Assembly: GCF_006443095.1 (NCBI RefSeq) | Contig: NZ_VFWZ01000005.1 | Location: forward strand, 248,001-312,000 | Length of the DNA: 64,000 nt | Direction of reading: 5' to 3' | From: Aquimarina algicola | GTDB lineage: Bacteria > Bacteroidota > Bacteroidia > Flavobacteriales > Flavobacteriaceae | Part shown: piece by piece, positions 26,676 to 35,797 of the stretch | Position numbering within the stretch: the stretch's first letter is position 1 | Layout of the letters: each line of letters begins with the position of its first letter | Translations under genes and position numbers: made by a program | The notes under the pieces: model-generated | Told to the model about the DNA's origin: nothing | Databases searched by the model: none | What the model saw: only the letters and a program-made list of their open reading frames with translations

Positions 26676-29600
26676 ATGCAAATTAAAAAGGTTTTAGTCG
26701 CTAATCGAGGAGAAATTGCCATCCGTATCTTCAGAGCTTGTACAGAAATCGGTCTGCAAACAGTGGGTATATATACATACGAAGATCGATATTCGCTACA
26801 TAGATACAAAGCGGATGAAGCCTATCAAATTGGTAAAAACAATGAACCTTTAAAACCGTATCTCGACATTCAGGCAATTATAAAAGTGGCCAAAAAAAAT
26901 AATGTAGATGCAATACATCCCGGATATGGATTTTTGTCAGAAAATGCAGATTTTGCTCAGCAATGTCTCGAAAATGATATCATATTTATAGGTCCAAAAG
27001 TATCTGTACTTAGAGCATTAGGGGATAAGATAACAGCAAAGAAGGTCGCGATTGAAAATGATATTCCGATTATTCAAAGTAATAAAGAAGATCTTGTAGA
27101 TGTTTCTATTGCTATAAAAGAAGCAAAAAGAATTGGTTTTCCGGTGATGCTAAAAGCTGCCTCCGGAGGAGGGGGTCGTGGTATGCGAGTGATCAGAACA
27201 GTAGAAGAATTAGAAAAAGCATATCCTGAATCTCAACGTGAAGCATTAAACGCTTTTGGAGACGACACTGTATTTCTCGAAAAATTTGTCGAAAATCCAA
27301 AACATATAGAAATACAAATTGTTGCCGATCATCACGGTAATATGGTACATCTGTTTGAAAGAGACTGCTCCGTACAAAGACGTTATCAAAAAGTAATAGA
27401 ATATGCTCCTTCTTTTGGGGTGTCAGATCAAATTAAACAAGATTTATATCAATATGCACTCACCATTTGCAAAGCAGTAGATTATAATAATATTGGTACC
27501 GTAGAGTTTCTTGTTGATGATGATGGTAGTATTTATTTTATTGAAGTAAATCCACGCGTTCAGGTAGAACACACCGTTACAGAAATTGTTACGGGTGTTG
27601 ATTTGATTAAAGCTCAGATTTTTATAGCAGGTGGGTACAAACTTTCAGATAAACAAATCAAAATAGAGAGTCAAGAAAGCCTATCTACAAACGGATATGC
27701 ATTACAATGTAGAATTACTACAGAAGATCCTGAAAATGATTTTAAACCGGATTATGGAACGATAACAACATATAGAAGTGCTTCAGGATTTGGAATAAGA
27801 CTAGATGCAGGAAGTGTGTATCAAGGGGTAACCATATCACCATTTTTTGATTCTATGCTGGTAAAGATTTCTGCAAATAGCAGAACACTAGACGGAGCAT
27901 GCCGAAAAATGAGGAGAGCCCTTTCAGAGTTTAGAATACGAGGCGTAAAAACAAATATGCCTTTTTTGGATAATATTCTTCAACACGAAACATTTAGAAA
28001 AGGTGCAGTTACTGTAAACTTTATTAGAGATACAAAATCCTTATTTAAAATCAAGGAATCTCGTAACAGAGCCACAAAAATGGTGAATTTTCTGGGAGAA
28101 GTTATTGTAAACGGAAATTCTGATGTTAAAAAAATAGACCCTAATAAAACATTTGTAACACCAACGATACCTCATTTCGAGCCAACTGAAGCCTATCCCA
28201 AAGGAACCAAAGATATTCTAACCGAATTGGGACCAGAAAAGTTCTCTGAGTGGTTAAAGAATGAAAAGAAAATACATTTTACAGATACAACGATGAGAGA
28301 TGCTCATCAAAGTTTGCTGGCAACAAGAATGCGTACTTATGATATGCTAAAAGTAGCAGAAGGGTTTGCAAAAAATCATCCTGAAGTCTTTAGTATGGAA
28401 GTTTGGGGAGGAGCTACCTTTGATGTTTGCTTGCGATTTTTGAAAGAAAACCCTTGGGAGAGACTACGTGCCCTTAGAGCAGCGATGCCGAATCTTTTAT
28501 TACAAATGCTGATTAGGGGGTCAAATGGTGTTGGTTATACTGCTTACCCTGATAATCTGATAGGAAAATTTGTAGAGCAATCTTGGGAGAATGGAGTCGA
28601 TGTTTTTAGAATTTTTGATTCACTTAATTGGATGCAATCTATTGCTCCATGTATTGAACATGTTCGTACAAAAACAAAAGGTCTTGCAGAGGGATCACTG
28701 TGTTATACAGGAGATATTTTAGATCCTAAAAGAACCAAATACACACTAGAATATTATATACAACTCGCCAAAGATATTGAAAATGCCGGAGCGCATATTC
28801 TTGGGATTAAAGATATGGCAGGGTTATTAAAGCCTTATGCAGCAAGTGAATTGATATCAGCTTTAAAATCTGAAATTAAAATTCCTATCCATTTACATAC
28901 GCATGATACATCATCAATACAATCAGCAACATATCTGAAAGCTGTAGAAGCTGGTGTAGATGTTATAGATGTTGCTCTAGGAGGACTTTCGGGATTGACA
29001 GCACAACCCAATTTTAATGCAGTTGTAGAGATGCTGAAGTTTCACGAAAGAGAAAATTCAATTGATATCACGAAGCTTAATGAATACTCAAACTATTGGG
29101 AAGCTGTACGAGAATACTACTATGTATTTGAATCAGGATTAAAAGCAGGAACGGGAGAAGTATATCAACATGAGATCCCGGGTGGGCAATACTCAAACCT
29201 AAAACCACAAGCTCAGGCATTGGGATTATTAGATCGTTTTCATGAAATTACAAAGATGTACGGAGAGGTAAATCAACTTTTTGGTGATATTGTAAAGGTG
29301 ACTCCAAGTTCTAAAGTGGTAGGAGATATGGCACAATATTTAGTAAGTAATAATCTCACTATTGAAGATGTAAAAGAAAGAGGAGAAACAATTTCATTTC
29401 CACAATCTGTAGTAAGTCTTTTCAAAGGAGAATTAGGACAACCTGTTGGGGAATTCCCACAAAAGCTTCAGAAATCAATACTAAAAGATCAAGAACCATT
29501 TACGAATCGACCTAACGCGCATCTAGAACCTGTAGATTTTGAAACTGAGTTCAAAGAGTTTGTAAAGGTATTCAAAAAAGGAATGGGAAGAGAACTAGAC

Positions 29601-30128
29601 ATTACCGATTTCCTTTCATATAAATTATATCCAAAAGTCTTTACAGGAGCTTATAATCACCATTTAAAATATGGTAATTTAATGAAGCTGCCGACTAAAA
29701 ATTTCTTCTATGGAATGACTCCTGGAGAAGAAATTATTGTTGAATTGGATAAGGGTAAAATACTCCTTATAGAATTAATATCAGTAGGAGATCCTAATGA
29801 AGAAGGAAAAGTAACAGTTTTCTTTAAAATCAACGGGCAAACACGTAATGTTGAGATACAAGACAGTTCTGTAAAAGTAGATAAAGTTGCCAATGCCAAA
29901 GTAGATAAAGGAGATGCCAAACAGGTAGGAGCCCCGCTACAAGGAGCTTTATCATCGATTTTAGTCAAAAATGGCCAGCAGGTAAAAAAGAATGATCCAT
30001 TATTTATTATAGAAGCTATGAAAATGGAAACAACTATTACTGCCAATGAAGACGCGATTATTAAAAAAGTAGTACTTAAATCAGGAACAATGGTTGAAGC
30101 TGACGATTTGGTGATTACTTTAAAATAA
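26676..30128 (+). CDS. pyc: Pyruvate carboxylase
   Basis: Makes oxaloacetate from pyruvate, bicarbonate and ATP to refill the TCA cycle. All domains are in one 1150-residue chain: biotin carboxylase (residues 1 to about 455, with KAASGGGGRGMRV and FIEVNPRVQVEHTVTE), carboxyltransferase (about 530-810, FTDTTMRDAHQSLLATRMRT), the allosteric/tetramerisation part, and a C-terminal biotin carrier domain with EAMKMET, where Lys1116 is the biotin site. The length is normal. The biotin ligase at the left edge would charge it. A shared bidirectional terminator separates it from the small gene at 30210-30359. Confidence 0.97.
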   Translation: MQIKKVLVANRGEIAIRIFRACTEIGLQTVGIYTYEDRYSLHRYKADEAYQIGKNNEPLKPYLDIQAIIKVAKKNNVDAIHPGYGFLSENADFAQQCLENDIIFIGPKVSVLRALGDKITAKKVAIENDIPIIQSNKEDLVDVSIAIKEAKRIGFPVMLKAASGGGGRGMRVIRTVEELEKAYPESQREALNAFGDDTVFLEKFVENPKHIEIQIVADHHGNMVHLFERDCSVQRRYQKVIEYAPSFGVSDQIKQDLYQYALTICKAVDYNNIGTVEFLVDDDGSIYFIEVNPRVQVEHTVTEIVTGVDLIKAQIFIAGGYKLSDKQIKIESQESLSTNGYALQCRITTEDPENDFKPDYGTITTYRSASGFGIRLDAGSVYQGVTISPFFDSMLVKISANSRTLDGACRKMRRALSEFRIRGVKTNMPFLDNILQHETFRKGAVTVNFIRDTKSLFKIKESRNRATKMVNFLGEVIVNGNSDVKKIDPNKTFVTPTIPHFEPTEAYPKGTKDILTELGPEKFSEWLKNEKKIHFTDTTMRDAHQSLLATRMRTYDMLKVAEGFAKNHPEVFSMEVWGGATFDVCLRFLKENPWERLRALRAAMPNLLLQMLIRGSNGVGYTAYPDNLIGKFVEQSWENGVDVFRIFDSLNWMQSIAPCIEHVRTKTKGLAEGSLCYTGDILDPKRTKYTLEYYIQLAKDIENAGAHILGIKDMAGLLKPYAASELISALKSEIKIPIHLHTHDTSSIQSATYLKAVEAGVDVIDVALGGLSGLTAQPNFNAVVEMLKFHERENSIDITKLNEYSNYWEAVREYYYVFESGLKAGTGEVYQHEIPGGQYSNLKPQAQALGLLDRFHEITKMYGEVNQLFGDIVKVTPSSKVVGDMAQYLVSNNLTIEDVKERGETISFPQSVVSLFKGELGQPVGEFPQKLQKSILKDQEPFTNRPNAHLEPVDFETEFKEFVKVFKKGMGRELDITDFLSYKLYPKVFTGAYNHHLKYGNLMKLPTKNFFYGMTPGEEIIVELDKGKILLIELISVGDPNEEGKVTVFFKINGQTRNVEIQDSSVKVDKVANAKVDKGDAKQVGAPLQGALSSILVKNGQQVKKNDPLFIIEAMKMETTITANEDAIIKKVVLKSGTMVEADDLVITLK

Positions 30129-30157
30129 CAAACATTATATCATACAATTTTAAAATA

Positions 30158-30187
30158 GAAAAAGGGCTTTATATAAAGCCCTTTTTA
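30158..30187. terminator. Bidirectional terminator between pyc and the precursor-peptide gene
   Basis: AAAAAGGGCTTTA / TAAAGCCCTTTTT around a 2-4 base loop. A-run on the left and T-run on the right, so it can end both pyc (+) and the small gene on minus. Confidence 0.85.
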
Positions 30188-30209
30188 TCAACCAATTTCA
30201 TTTCATGCT

Positions 30210-30359
30210 TTAGCAGATATGACAAGGAATAGTAATTTCAACACTAGCATCTTCACAACGACTTCCTTCTGTTAATTCTCCTCCTTTAATTGTTTTTTGT
30301 TGTAAACGAGAAATCACATTTTTTTTCAATGATAACTTTGTTAATTTTTGTTTTTTCAT
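30210..30359 (-). CDS. Class I lanthipeptide-type precursor peptide (GG leader)
   Basis: A 49-codon gene. The leader is MKKQKLTKLSLKKNVISRL followed by QQKTIKGG, a basic, Leu/Ile-patterned leader of the sort found on Bacteroidota class I lanthipeptides, ending in a double-glycine cleavage site at residues 26-27. The 22-residue core begins ELTEGSRCEDASVE and ends ITIPCHIC. It has three Cys (35, 46, 49) and four Ser/Thr (30, 33, 39, 43), so Thr43-Cys46 and Ser39 or Thr30 pairings could form thioether rings. No modification enzyme is adjacent; LanC and split LanB lie about 21 kb away at 51721-56109. Start and stop are clear, and a bidirectional terminator follows the stop by about 22 bases. Confidence 0.8.
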   Translation of the reverse strand: MKKQKLTKLSLKKNVISRLQQKTIKGGELTEGSRCEDASVEITIPCHIC

Positions 30360-30628
30360 GATTTAATATATTAAGTTGATATTTAGTAGAAAATACAAGA
30401 ACTTCATGATAATTTTTAAAATTAAGATAGGATTAACCAAAGATTAACTAAGCTCGGTTTATATATTAAAGTTATAATTATTTCAATTTATAATTGAGAA
30501 GTTACTACTCTTCTGATAGTACAAAAAAAGCTTGAACTACTATAATAAGCATGATAACCGTTTACAAAGCCTTTGCGGTTTAGAAAATCTTTCTATTTTT
30601 ACAGAGTACTAAATATTTATTATACGTA

Positions 30629-32137
30629 TTGAAGATAAAACCTATTCAAATATCATTATTCATTTTGCTAGTGTTAGCAATTTTATTTGGACTCATGTTT
30701 TTAAGTGAAAAAGATGGTGTACAAAAAAAACAAGTACAAGATGATGGTTTCTCTTATCAAGGAATATCCGTTAAATACCCAACCTATAAAACATTTCTTG
30801 GTCTAGAAAAAGATTCTTCATTAACTCGGCAAGACATCCTGAAGGTTACAGAGATTGTAAATCCTTTGGAGATTGAAACTTCAGAAAATGATAGCAGTAC
30901 AACAATAGCAAAGCAAATCAAAAAGCTACCTGATTTTTCTAAAATTGATACTACACAATTAGTAAGAATTCGATATCCTGATAGTAATCCTGATTTTGCT
31001 AGTGAATTAAGAAAAAAGCTATCTTCAAAATCTTGTAGGGTAATACATTATGGAGATTCTCAAATAGAAGGAGACCGTATCACCGCATATCTTAGAAATC
31101 GATTACAAAATATGTATGGGGGCAGTGGACCCGGATTTATTCCCGTACTGCCTGTTTATACACAAATCAGTGCAGTTGTAGAGCCTAGCCAAAACTGGCA
31201 AAGACATGCGATTTTTGATCCTACACAAAAGAAATTTGAGCATAGAAAATATGGAGCATTTATGTCTGCCTCTCGTTTTACACCATATAGACAGTCAGTG
31301 CCGGATAGCACTACTATTGATTCTTTACCTTTGGTAAAAGCTTCAATAGTAGTGGGTAAATCTAAAAAGTCTTATGCCAAGTTCAGGAGATTTACAAATA
31401 TTGGATTACATTATGGTAACTGTACTTTACCAATTAAAGTTTCTGTTTATAATGATGGTGCTCTAATACAACAAGATAGTTTGATTGCAGACGGAAAATA
31501 TCATAACTATAAAATTAGAACAGCTACAACCCCTAGTAATCTCAAGATTGAGGTTGAAGGTAAAGTTAGTGCTGATTTTTATGGTCTTACACTTGATGGA
31601 GGTAGAAATGTACAGATTGATAACGTAGCTATGCGAGGAGCATCGGGAACAGTCTTTACAGGTTCAAATGCAGGAACATATGCTAGAATGATGGCACAGC
31701 TAAAGCCTAAAGTAATCATTATGCAATATGGAGGTAATACAATGCCATACCTCAAAGATTCAACAGATGTAGAAAAATATACAAAGCGTATAAAAAGTCA
31801 GGTAAACTGGATACGAAGACGTACCAAAAATGCAAGCTTTATATTCATTGGCCCAACAGATATGTGCCTTCCTATCAATGGTAAAATGGAGACTTATCCT
31901 TTGTTGCCTTATCTTAATACAAAACTCATGGAAACTTGTCTGGAAAATGATGTTGCCTACTGGAGTATGTATGATGCGATGGGTGGAAAAGGAGCTATGG
32001 AATTATGGGTTGAAGAAAAATTGACCGCCAAAGATTATATGCATTTTACCTATAAAGGAACCAAAATTATTTCAGAATTATTCTTTACAGCCCTATACCT
32101 TGACCTTAAACAACCCGACGATAATGAAAGTACATAA
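30629..32137 (+). CDS. SGNH/GDSL-family hydrolase or acyltransferase, membrane-anchored
   Basis: A 502-residue protein with one N-terminal membrane segment (ISLFILLVLAILFGLMFL) and an extracytoplasmic SGNH domain. The catalytic Ser144 is in IHYGDSQIEGDR, the oxyanion Asn in MQYGGNT, and the Asp/His pair in KDYMHFT (D469, H472). Proteins of this type move or remove acetyl groups on cell-surface polysaccharides. The start is TTG at 30629; the nearest in-frame ATG falls inside the membrane segment. It overlaps the next SGNH gene by 14 bases, and an MBOAT acyltransferase follows, forming a three-gene operon. Confidence 0.85.
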   Translation: MKIKPIQISLFILLVLAILFGLMFLSEKDGVQKKQVQDDGFSYQGISVKYPTYKTFLGLEKDSSLTRQDILKVTEIVNPLEIETSENDSSTTIAKQIKKLPDFSKIDTTQLVRIRYPDSNPDFASELRKKLSSKSCRVIHYGDSQIEGDRITAYLRNRLQNMYGGSGPGFIPVLPVYTQISAVVEPSQNWQRHAIFDPTQKKFEHRKYGAFMSASRFTPYRQSVPDSTTIDSLPLVKASIVVGKSKKSYAKFRRFTNIGLHYGNCTLPIKVSVYNDGALIQQDSLIADGKYHNYKIRTATTPSNLKIEVEGKVSADFYGLTLDGGRNVQIDNVAMRGASGTVFTGSNAGTYARMMAQLKPKVIIMQYGGNTMPYLKDSTDVEKYTKRIKSQVNWIRRRTKNASFIFIGPTDMCLPINGKMETYPLLPYLNTKLMETCLENDVAYWSMYDAMGGKGAMELWVEEKLTAKDYMHFTYKGTKIISELFFTALYLDLKQPDDNEST

Positions 32138-33404
32138 AAAATTATTTTTTGTTCTGTGGTTTTTGTGCCTATCTGTTCAAGCACAAACATATGTTATAGA
32201 TAGCATTCAAGAAAAGTATTCTTTCATAAACTGGAAAGCTAATACTATTAAAATGGCAGAAAATTCTCCTGCTTTCAAAAAACTATACCATAAATTAGAT
32301 ACTATCCTTAAAGGAGGAGATGAAAAACTTCATGTTTTTCATATCGGGGGGTCTCATATACAAGCAGATATTTATTCTAACCGTTTACGATCATATCTTC
32401 AAACGATGAGTCCTAAATCAATGGGACAAAGAGGTTTTATATACCCTTATAAAATTGCAAAAACAAATAATCCTGGGAATTACAGAGTAGAATATGATGG
32501 CGAATGGAAAGGATATCGTTGTTCTGTGAGAAAAGATAGTATTGCATGGGGATTATCAGGCGTAACAGCTGTTTTTAAAGATTCTATTGCCAATATAAAA
32601 ATCAAAGCCAACGGAAATACTTATCATGAAGATATGTATGATTTTAATAAAATGAGAATTTTTTATGATGATTGGAGTAATGATTATGAAATAGCTTTTA
32701 AACAAGATTCACTGGTATCTCAGGTAACTAAAAATAAAGAAGCTCATTTTATAGAATTCGCATTCAATAACACAGTAGATGAGATAGAGTTTTGTGTTCG
32801 CAAAATAGAAAATATAGATAATGCAGAATTCTTGATGATGGGTATAGAACTTATGAATGATAACACAGGAGTAGAATATACTTCTATAGGAGTTAATGGA
32901 GCTAGTTTTGCATATTATGACAGATGTCGATATTTTGAAGATCAATTATTAGTATATAAGCCGGATCTGTTTATTATTTCTATCGGAACAAATGATACTT
33001 ATCATCCTGATTTTGATTCAGATTCATATAAAAAGAATTATACCGAAATGATTGAGATGATTCAAAAAGCTAATCCGGATTGTGCAATTTTACTCACAGT
33101 TCCTAATGATTCGTATTATAAAAGACAGTTTCCGAATCCTAGAACAAGAGTTGCTCAGAAGATTATTTATGAAATTGCCGAAGAGAAAAAAATGGCAGTA
33201 TGGGATTTTTATGAAATCATGGGTGGATTTAACTCTTCTAGAGATTGGTATAATAATAAACTAATGCCTAGAGATCGTATCCATTTTACTGTAAAAGGAT
33301 ATCGAATCAAAGCAGACCTTTTATTACAAGCTTTAGCTAATTCTTGGGAAAAAACATTACAGCTAGCCCCCAATTCTATTTTGAACCAAATTATTAATGA
33401 ATAG
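32124..33404 (+). CDS. SGNH/GDSL-family secreted hydrolase or acyltransferase
   Basis: A 426-residue exported protein with signal peptide MKVHKKLFFVLWFLCLSVQAQ. The SGNH blocks are FHIGGSHIQAD (Ser77 with this start), IISIGTNDTYH and RDRIHFTVKGY. The ATG at 32124 places the signal peptide at the very N-terminus; the earlier in-frame start at 32100 would add eight residues. It is related to the upstream SGNH protein but without a membrane anchor, so the two may be a surface and a periplasmic partner of the MBOAT protein. Confidence 0.87.
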   Translation: MKVHKKLFFVLWFLCLSVQAQTYVIDSIQEKYSFINWKANTIKMAENSPAFKKLYHKLDTILKGGDEKLHVFHIGGSHIQADIYSNRLRSYLQTMSPKSMGQRGFIYPYKIAKTNNPGNYRVEYDGEWKGYRCSVRKDSIAWGLSGVTAVFKDSIANIKIKANGNTYHEDMYDFNKMRIFYDDWSNDYEIAFKQDSLVSQVTKNKEAHFIEFAFNNTVDEIEFCVRKIENIDNAEFLMMGIELMNDNTGVEYTSIGVNGASFAYYDRCRYFEDQLLVYKPDLFIISIGTNDTYHPDFDSDSYKKNYTEMIEMIQKANPDCAILLTVPNDSYYKRQFPNPRTRVAQKIIYEIAEEKKMAVWDFYEIMGGFNSSRDWYNNKLMPRDRIHFTVKGYRIKADLLLQALANSWEKTLQLAPNSILNQIINE

Positions 33405-35055
33405 ATTCATAGACATATTTTCATTTTCTGAAGATTTTCCTTTAATTTTTACTCAGGCAAATTTTTGGATATTCTTTGCTGCGATATACTTTATTTATGC
33501 CGTAGTATATAGTAAAAAAAGTCTTCGTAGTGCTTATCTCTTTGCTATCAGTTTACTCTTTTATTATAAGACTAGTGGTTTATTTATTGGGATTTTAATT
33601 TTTAGTACAATTAATGATTTCTTTTTAGGTAAAGCGATTTACAGAAGCAAGTCGGTCATAATTCAAAAATTATTAGTAGCAATTAGTGTGATTATCAACT
33701 TAGGAACTCTTTGTTACTTTAAATATGCTTACTTTTTTACAGATTCGTATAATTATCTTTTTCATACCGATCATGAAGTGATTAATTATCTTGCCAAATG
33801 GACAAATGTTTGGGCAGGATCAGATTATTTTACAGTAGATAAGATTATTCTTCCCGTAGGAATATCTTTTTATACTTTTCAGACCATTAGCTATAGTGTA
33901 GATATATACAGAAAACAGATTGCTCCCTTAAAATCTATTATAGATTTTGGTTTTTTTGTTAGTTTTTTTCCTCAACTAGTGGCAGGGCCGATTGTACGTG
34001 CGGCAGACTTTGTACCTCAAATAAGAAAAGAGATCTCTATCACCAAAGAGGATTTTGGCAAAGCTACTTTTATGATACTAAAAGGTTTGATCAAAAAGAT
34101 GTTGTTTGCCGATTACATAGCAGCAAATTTTATGGATCGTGTTTTTGATGTACCAGAGATGTTTTCCGGATTTACCAATATCATGGCAATGTTTGGATAT
34201 TCGCTCCAGATTTATGGAGACTTTTCAGGGTACACTGATATCGCAATTGGTTTAGCATTGCTTATGGGATATAAACTCCCTGTTAATTTTAATTCACCAT
34301 ACAAGGCAATACATTGTGGCGATTTCTGGAAAAGATGGCATATATCTTTGTCAAGCTGGCTCAAAGATTATCTTTATATCCCGATAGGAGGAAATCGCAA
34401 AGGCAGTATTTTTTCTTATGCCTTTGTGTTGGTATTTACATTTTTAGGTGTTTTTGCTGCGACCGATTATTCTATTGCGCTTATTGCGACATCGGGTGTA
34501 GGTTTTTTCTTGATTGCTACCTTGTTTTCTTCTGCTTTGGCAAAACATTTTAATACCAATGTCAATATTATGATTACGATGTTGATTGGTGGATTATGGC
34601 ATGGCGCATCATGGAAATTTGTCATTTGGGGAGGGCTCAATGGTATAGGAATCGTAACCTACAAGTATTGGCGCAAAATCAGCCCTTATGAAAACTCAAA
34701 AGCGTGGTATGCGCTATTGTGGCGAATTGCATTAACTTTTGTATTTATAACTTTTACCCGTATCTATTTTAGAGGGAACAGTATGGATCACATTGCTCGT
34801 TTTTATCAACAAGTTACGACCAATATGGATTGGGGTAATGCACTAGCCGTACTTTGGGAATATCGTATTGTTTTTATTGTAATGGTTCTGGGATACATTA
34901 CACATTGGCTACCTTATAAAACCAAAGATTGGGTAGAAGCGCTTTTTGTAAAAAGTAATATGGTAATCAAAGCCGCTGTAGTCATTGTAGTTGCTATTAT
35001 TTGTTATCAAACATATGCTGCCGACTTTCAGCCTTTTATTTACTTCCAGTTTTAA
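33397..35055 (+). CDS. MBOAT-family O-acyltransferase (AlgI/PatA-like)
   Basis: A 552-residue protein with about 10-12 membrane helices. The MBOAT histidine (His402) is in GGLWHGASWKFVIWGGLNG, and the AlgI-like segments LPVGISFYTFQTISYSVDIYR and FFPQLVAGPIVRAADFVPQ are present. It passes acetyl groups from the cytoplasm across the inner membrane for O-acetylation of a polysaccharide. It overlaps the preceding SGNH gene by eight bases. The polymer being acylated is not encoded nearby. The structured repeat lies 78 bases past the stop. Confidence 0.92.
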   Translation: MNRFIDIFSFSEDFPLIFTQANFWIFFAAIYFIYAVVYSKKSLRSAYLFAISLLFYYKTSGLFIGILIFSTINDFFLGKAIYRSKSVIIQKLLVAISVIINLGTLCYFKYAYFFTDSYNYLFHTDHEVINYLAKWTNVWAGSDYFTVDKIILPVGISFYTFQTISYSVDIYRKQIAPLKSIIDFGFFVSFFPQLVAGPIVRAADFVPQIRKEISITKEDFGKATFMILKGLIKKMLFADYIAANFMDRVFDVPEMFSGFTNIMAMFGYSLQIYGDFSGYTDIAIGLALLMGYKLPVNFNSPYKAIHCGDFWKRWHISLSSWLKDYLYIPIGGNRKGSIFSYAFVLVFTFLGVFAATDYSIALIATSGVGFFLIATLFSSALAKHFNTNVNIMITMLIGGLWHGASWKFVIWGGLNGIGIVTYKYWRKISPYENSKAWYALLWRIALTFVFITFTRIYFRGNSMDHIARFYQQVTTNMDWGNALAVLWEYRIVFIVMVLGYITHWLPYKTKDWVEALFVKSNMVIKAAVVIVVAIICYQTYAADFQPFIYFQF

Positions 35056-35133
35056 TCCATTTTATAGAGTTTAATGCTCCAATGGCTTACTTCAGAGCAA
35101 GTACTTTAAATTATATCTTTTGTGAAATAATTA

Positions 35134-35195
35134 GGGCGTGCCCCTACGGGTCAGGCTATTCGCGCTACACGGTAGCCAGCTACTATCCTTCACGC
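35134..35195 (+). repeat. Structured dispersed repeat, copy 1 (GGGCGT...CACGC)
   Basis: A GC-rich 62-base block in an AT-rich gap. Its ends GCGTG (35136-35140) and CACGC (35191-35195) pair, enclosing a CCC/GGG hairpin and the palindromic part GTAGC-CA-GCTAC. It matches the block at 46519-46589 (read on minus) over almost its full length, with paired changes in the end stem. It lies in sense orientation after the MBOAT gene. There is no transposase or coding capacity. Confidence 0.75.
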
Positions 35196-35263
35196 AAAAA
35201 ATACTTTAAAACAATCTATTTTATCAACACATTCTATAGTTTCTCACAGATGTTAACTATTTT

Positions 35264-35763
35264 TTACTTTTTCTTCCACCAACCATTATGTTTTCGTTTG
35301 TAGATGATTTGTCCCGTATGATAAGCGCTATGTGCTGCCATATTTGCAATTTCTGAACCCCATTCTACTAACTGCTCGTCTGTAGCTTTTTCGGTTAGTT
35401 GTTCCCATTCAGTTTGAATGCTATCTAATTTGTTTACGAGGTTTTTCCATTCTGTATCCATATATTTTTTAAAGGTGGTTTCGTTGTCAACTTCAAAATT
35501 AGACATATCTTCTCCTTTAAACGCCCTCAAATTCATTTCATTCCAAAAAATTAAATGCGATACCAATTCTCCTATTGAATGGTTGTTTGTATTGTCTTTC
35601 CAATTTGATTACTGTGAAGAAATCCCCTCGATAGCTTTTCAACATAACCTGTAAGAAGTTTACTCAATAATCTAGATATAAATATTTCAAGATTTCCTGC
35701 AAAATCAAAAATTGGCTTACTATGAATCCATTGCGGAATCACTTTGAGCTCTTTTACTCTAAT
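35264..35763 (-). pseudogene. Decayed DinB-like gene (frameshift plus stop)
   Basis: The downstream part reads well as a DinB-fold protein: SIGELVSHLIFWNEMNLRAF then, near the end, HSAYHTGQIIYKRKHNGWW, the His-x3-His metal site. The only start available to the intact 100-codon frame is an internal TTG at 35566. Upstream in the same frame the protein continues as AIEGISSQ, a TAA at 35609-35611, then SNWKDNTNNHSIGEL. Farther upstream the matching text (SRLLSKLLTGYVEK) is one base out of frame near 35634-35639. The likeliest reading is a gene broken by one stop and a one-base deletion. The alternative is that only the 300-base frame is expressed as a short protein. Confidence 0.6.
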
Positions 35764-35797
35764 TTATCTTGTCATCATATCATTTGGGATTTCTATC

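Noticed and set aside
35134..35195. Insertion sequence remnant
   Set aside because: No transposase, no target duplication seen; structure and covariation fit a small repeat better.
35001..35303. 100-codon plus frame across the MBOAT end and the repeat
   Set aside because: Built from an out-of-frame gene end, the structured repeat and AT-rich sequence; no conserved protein.
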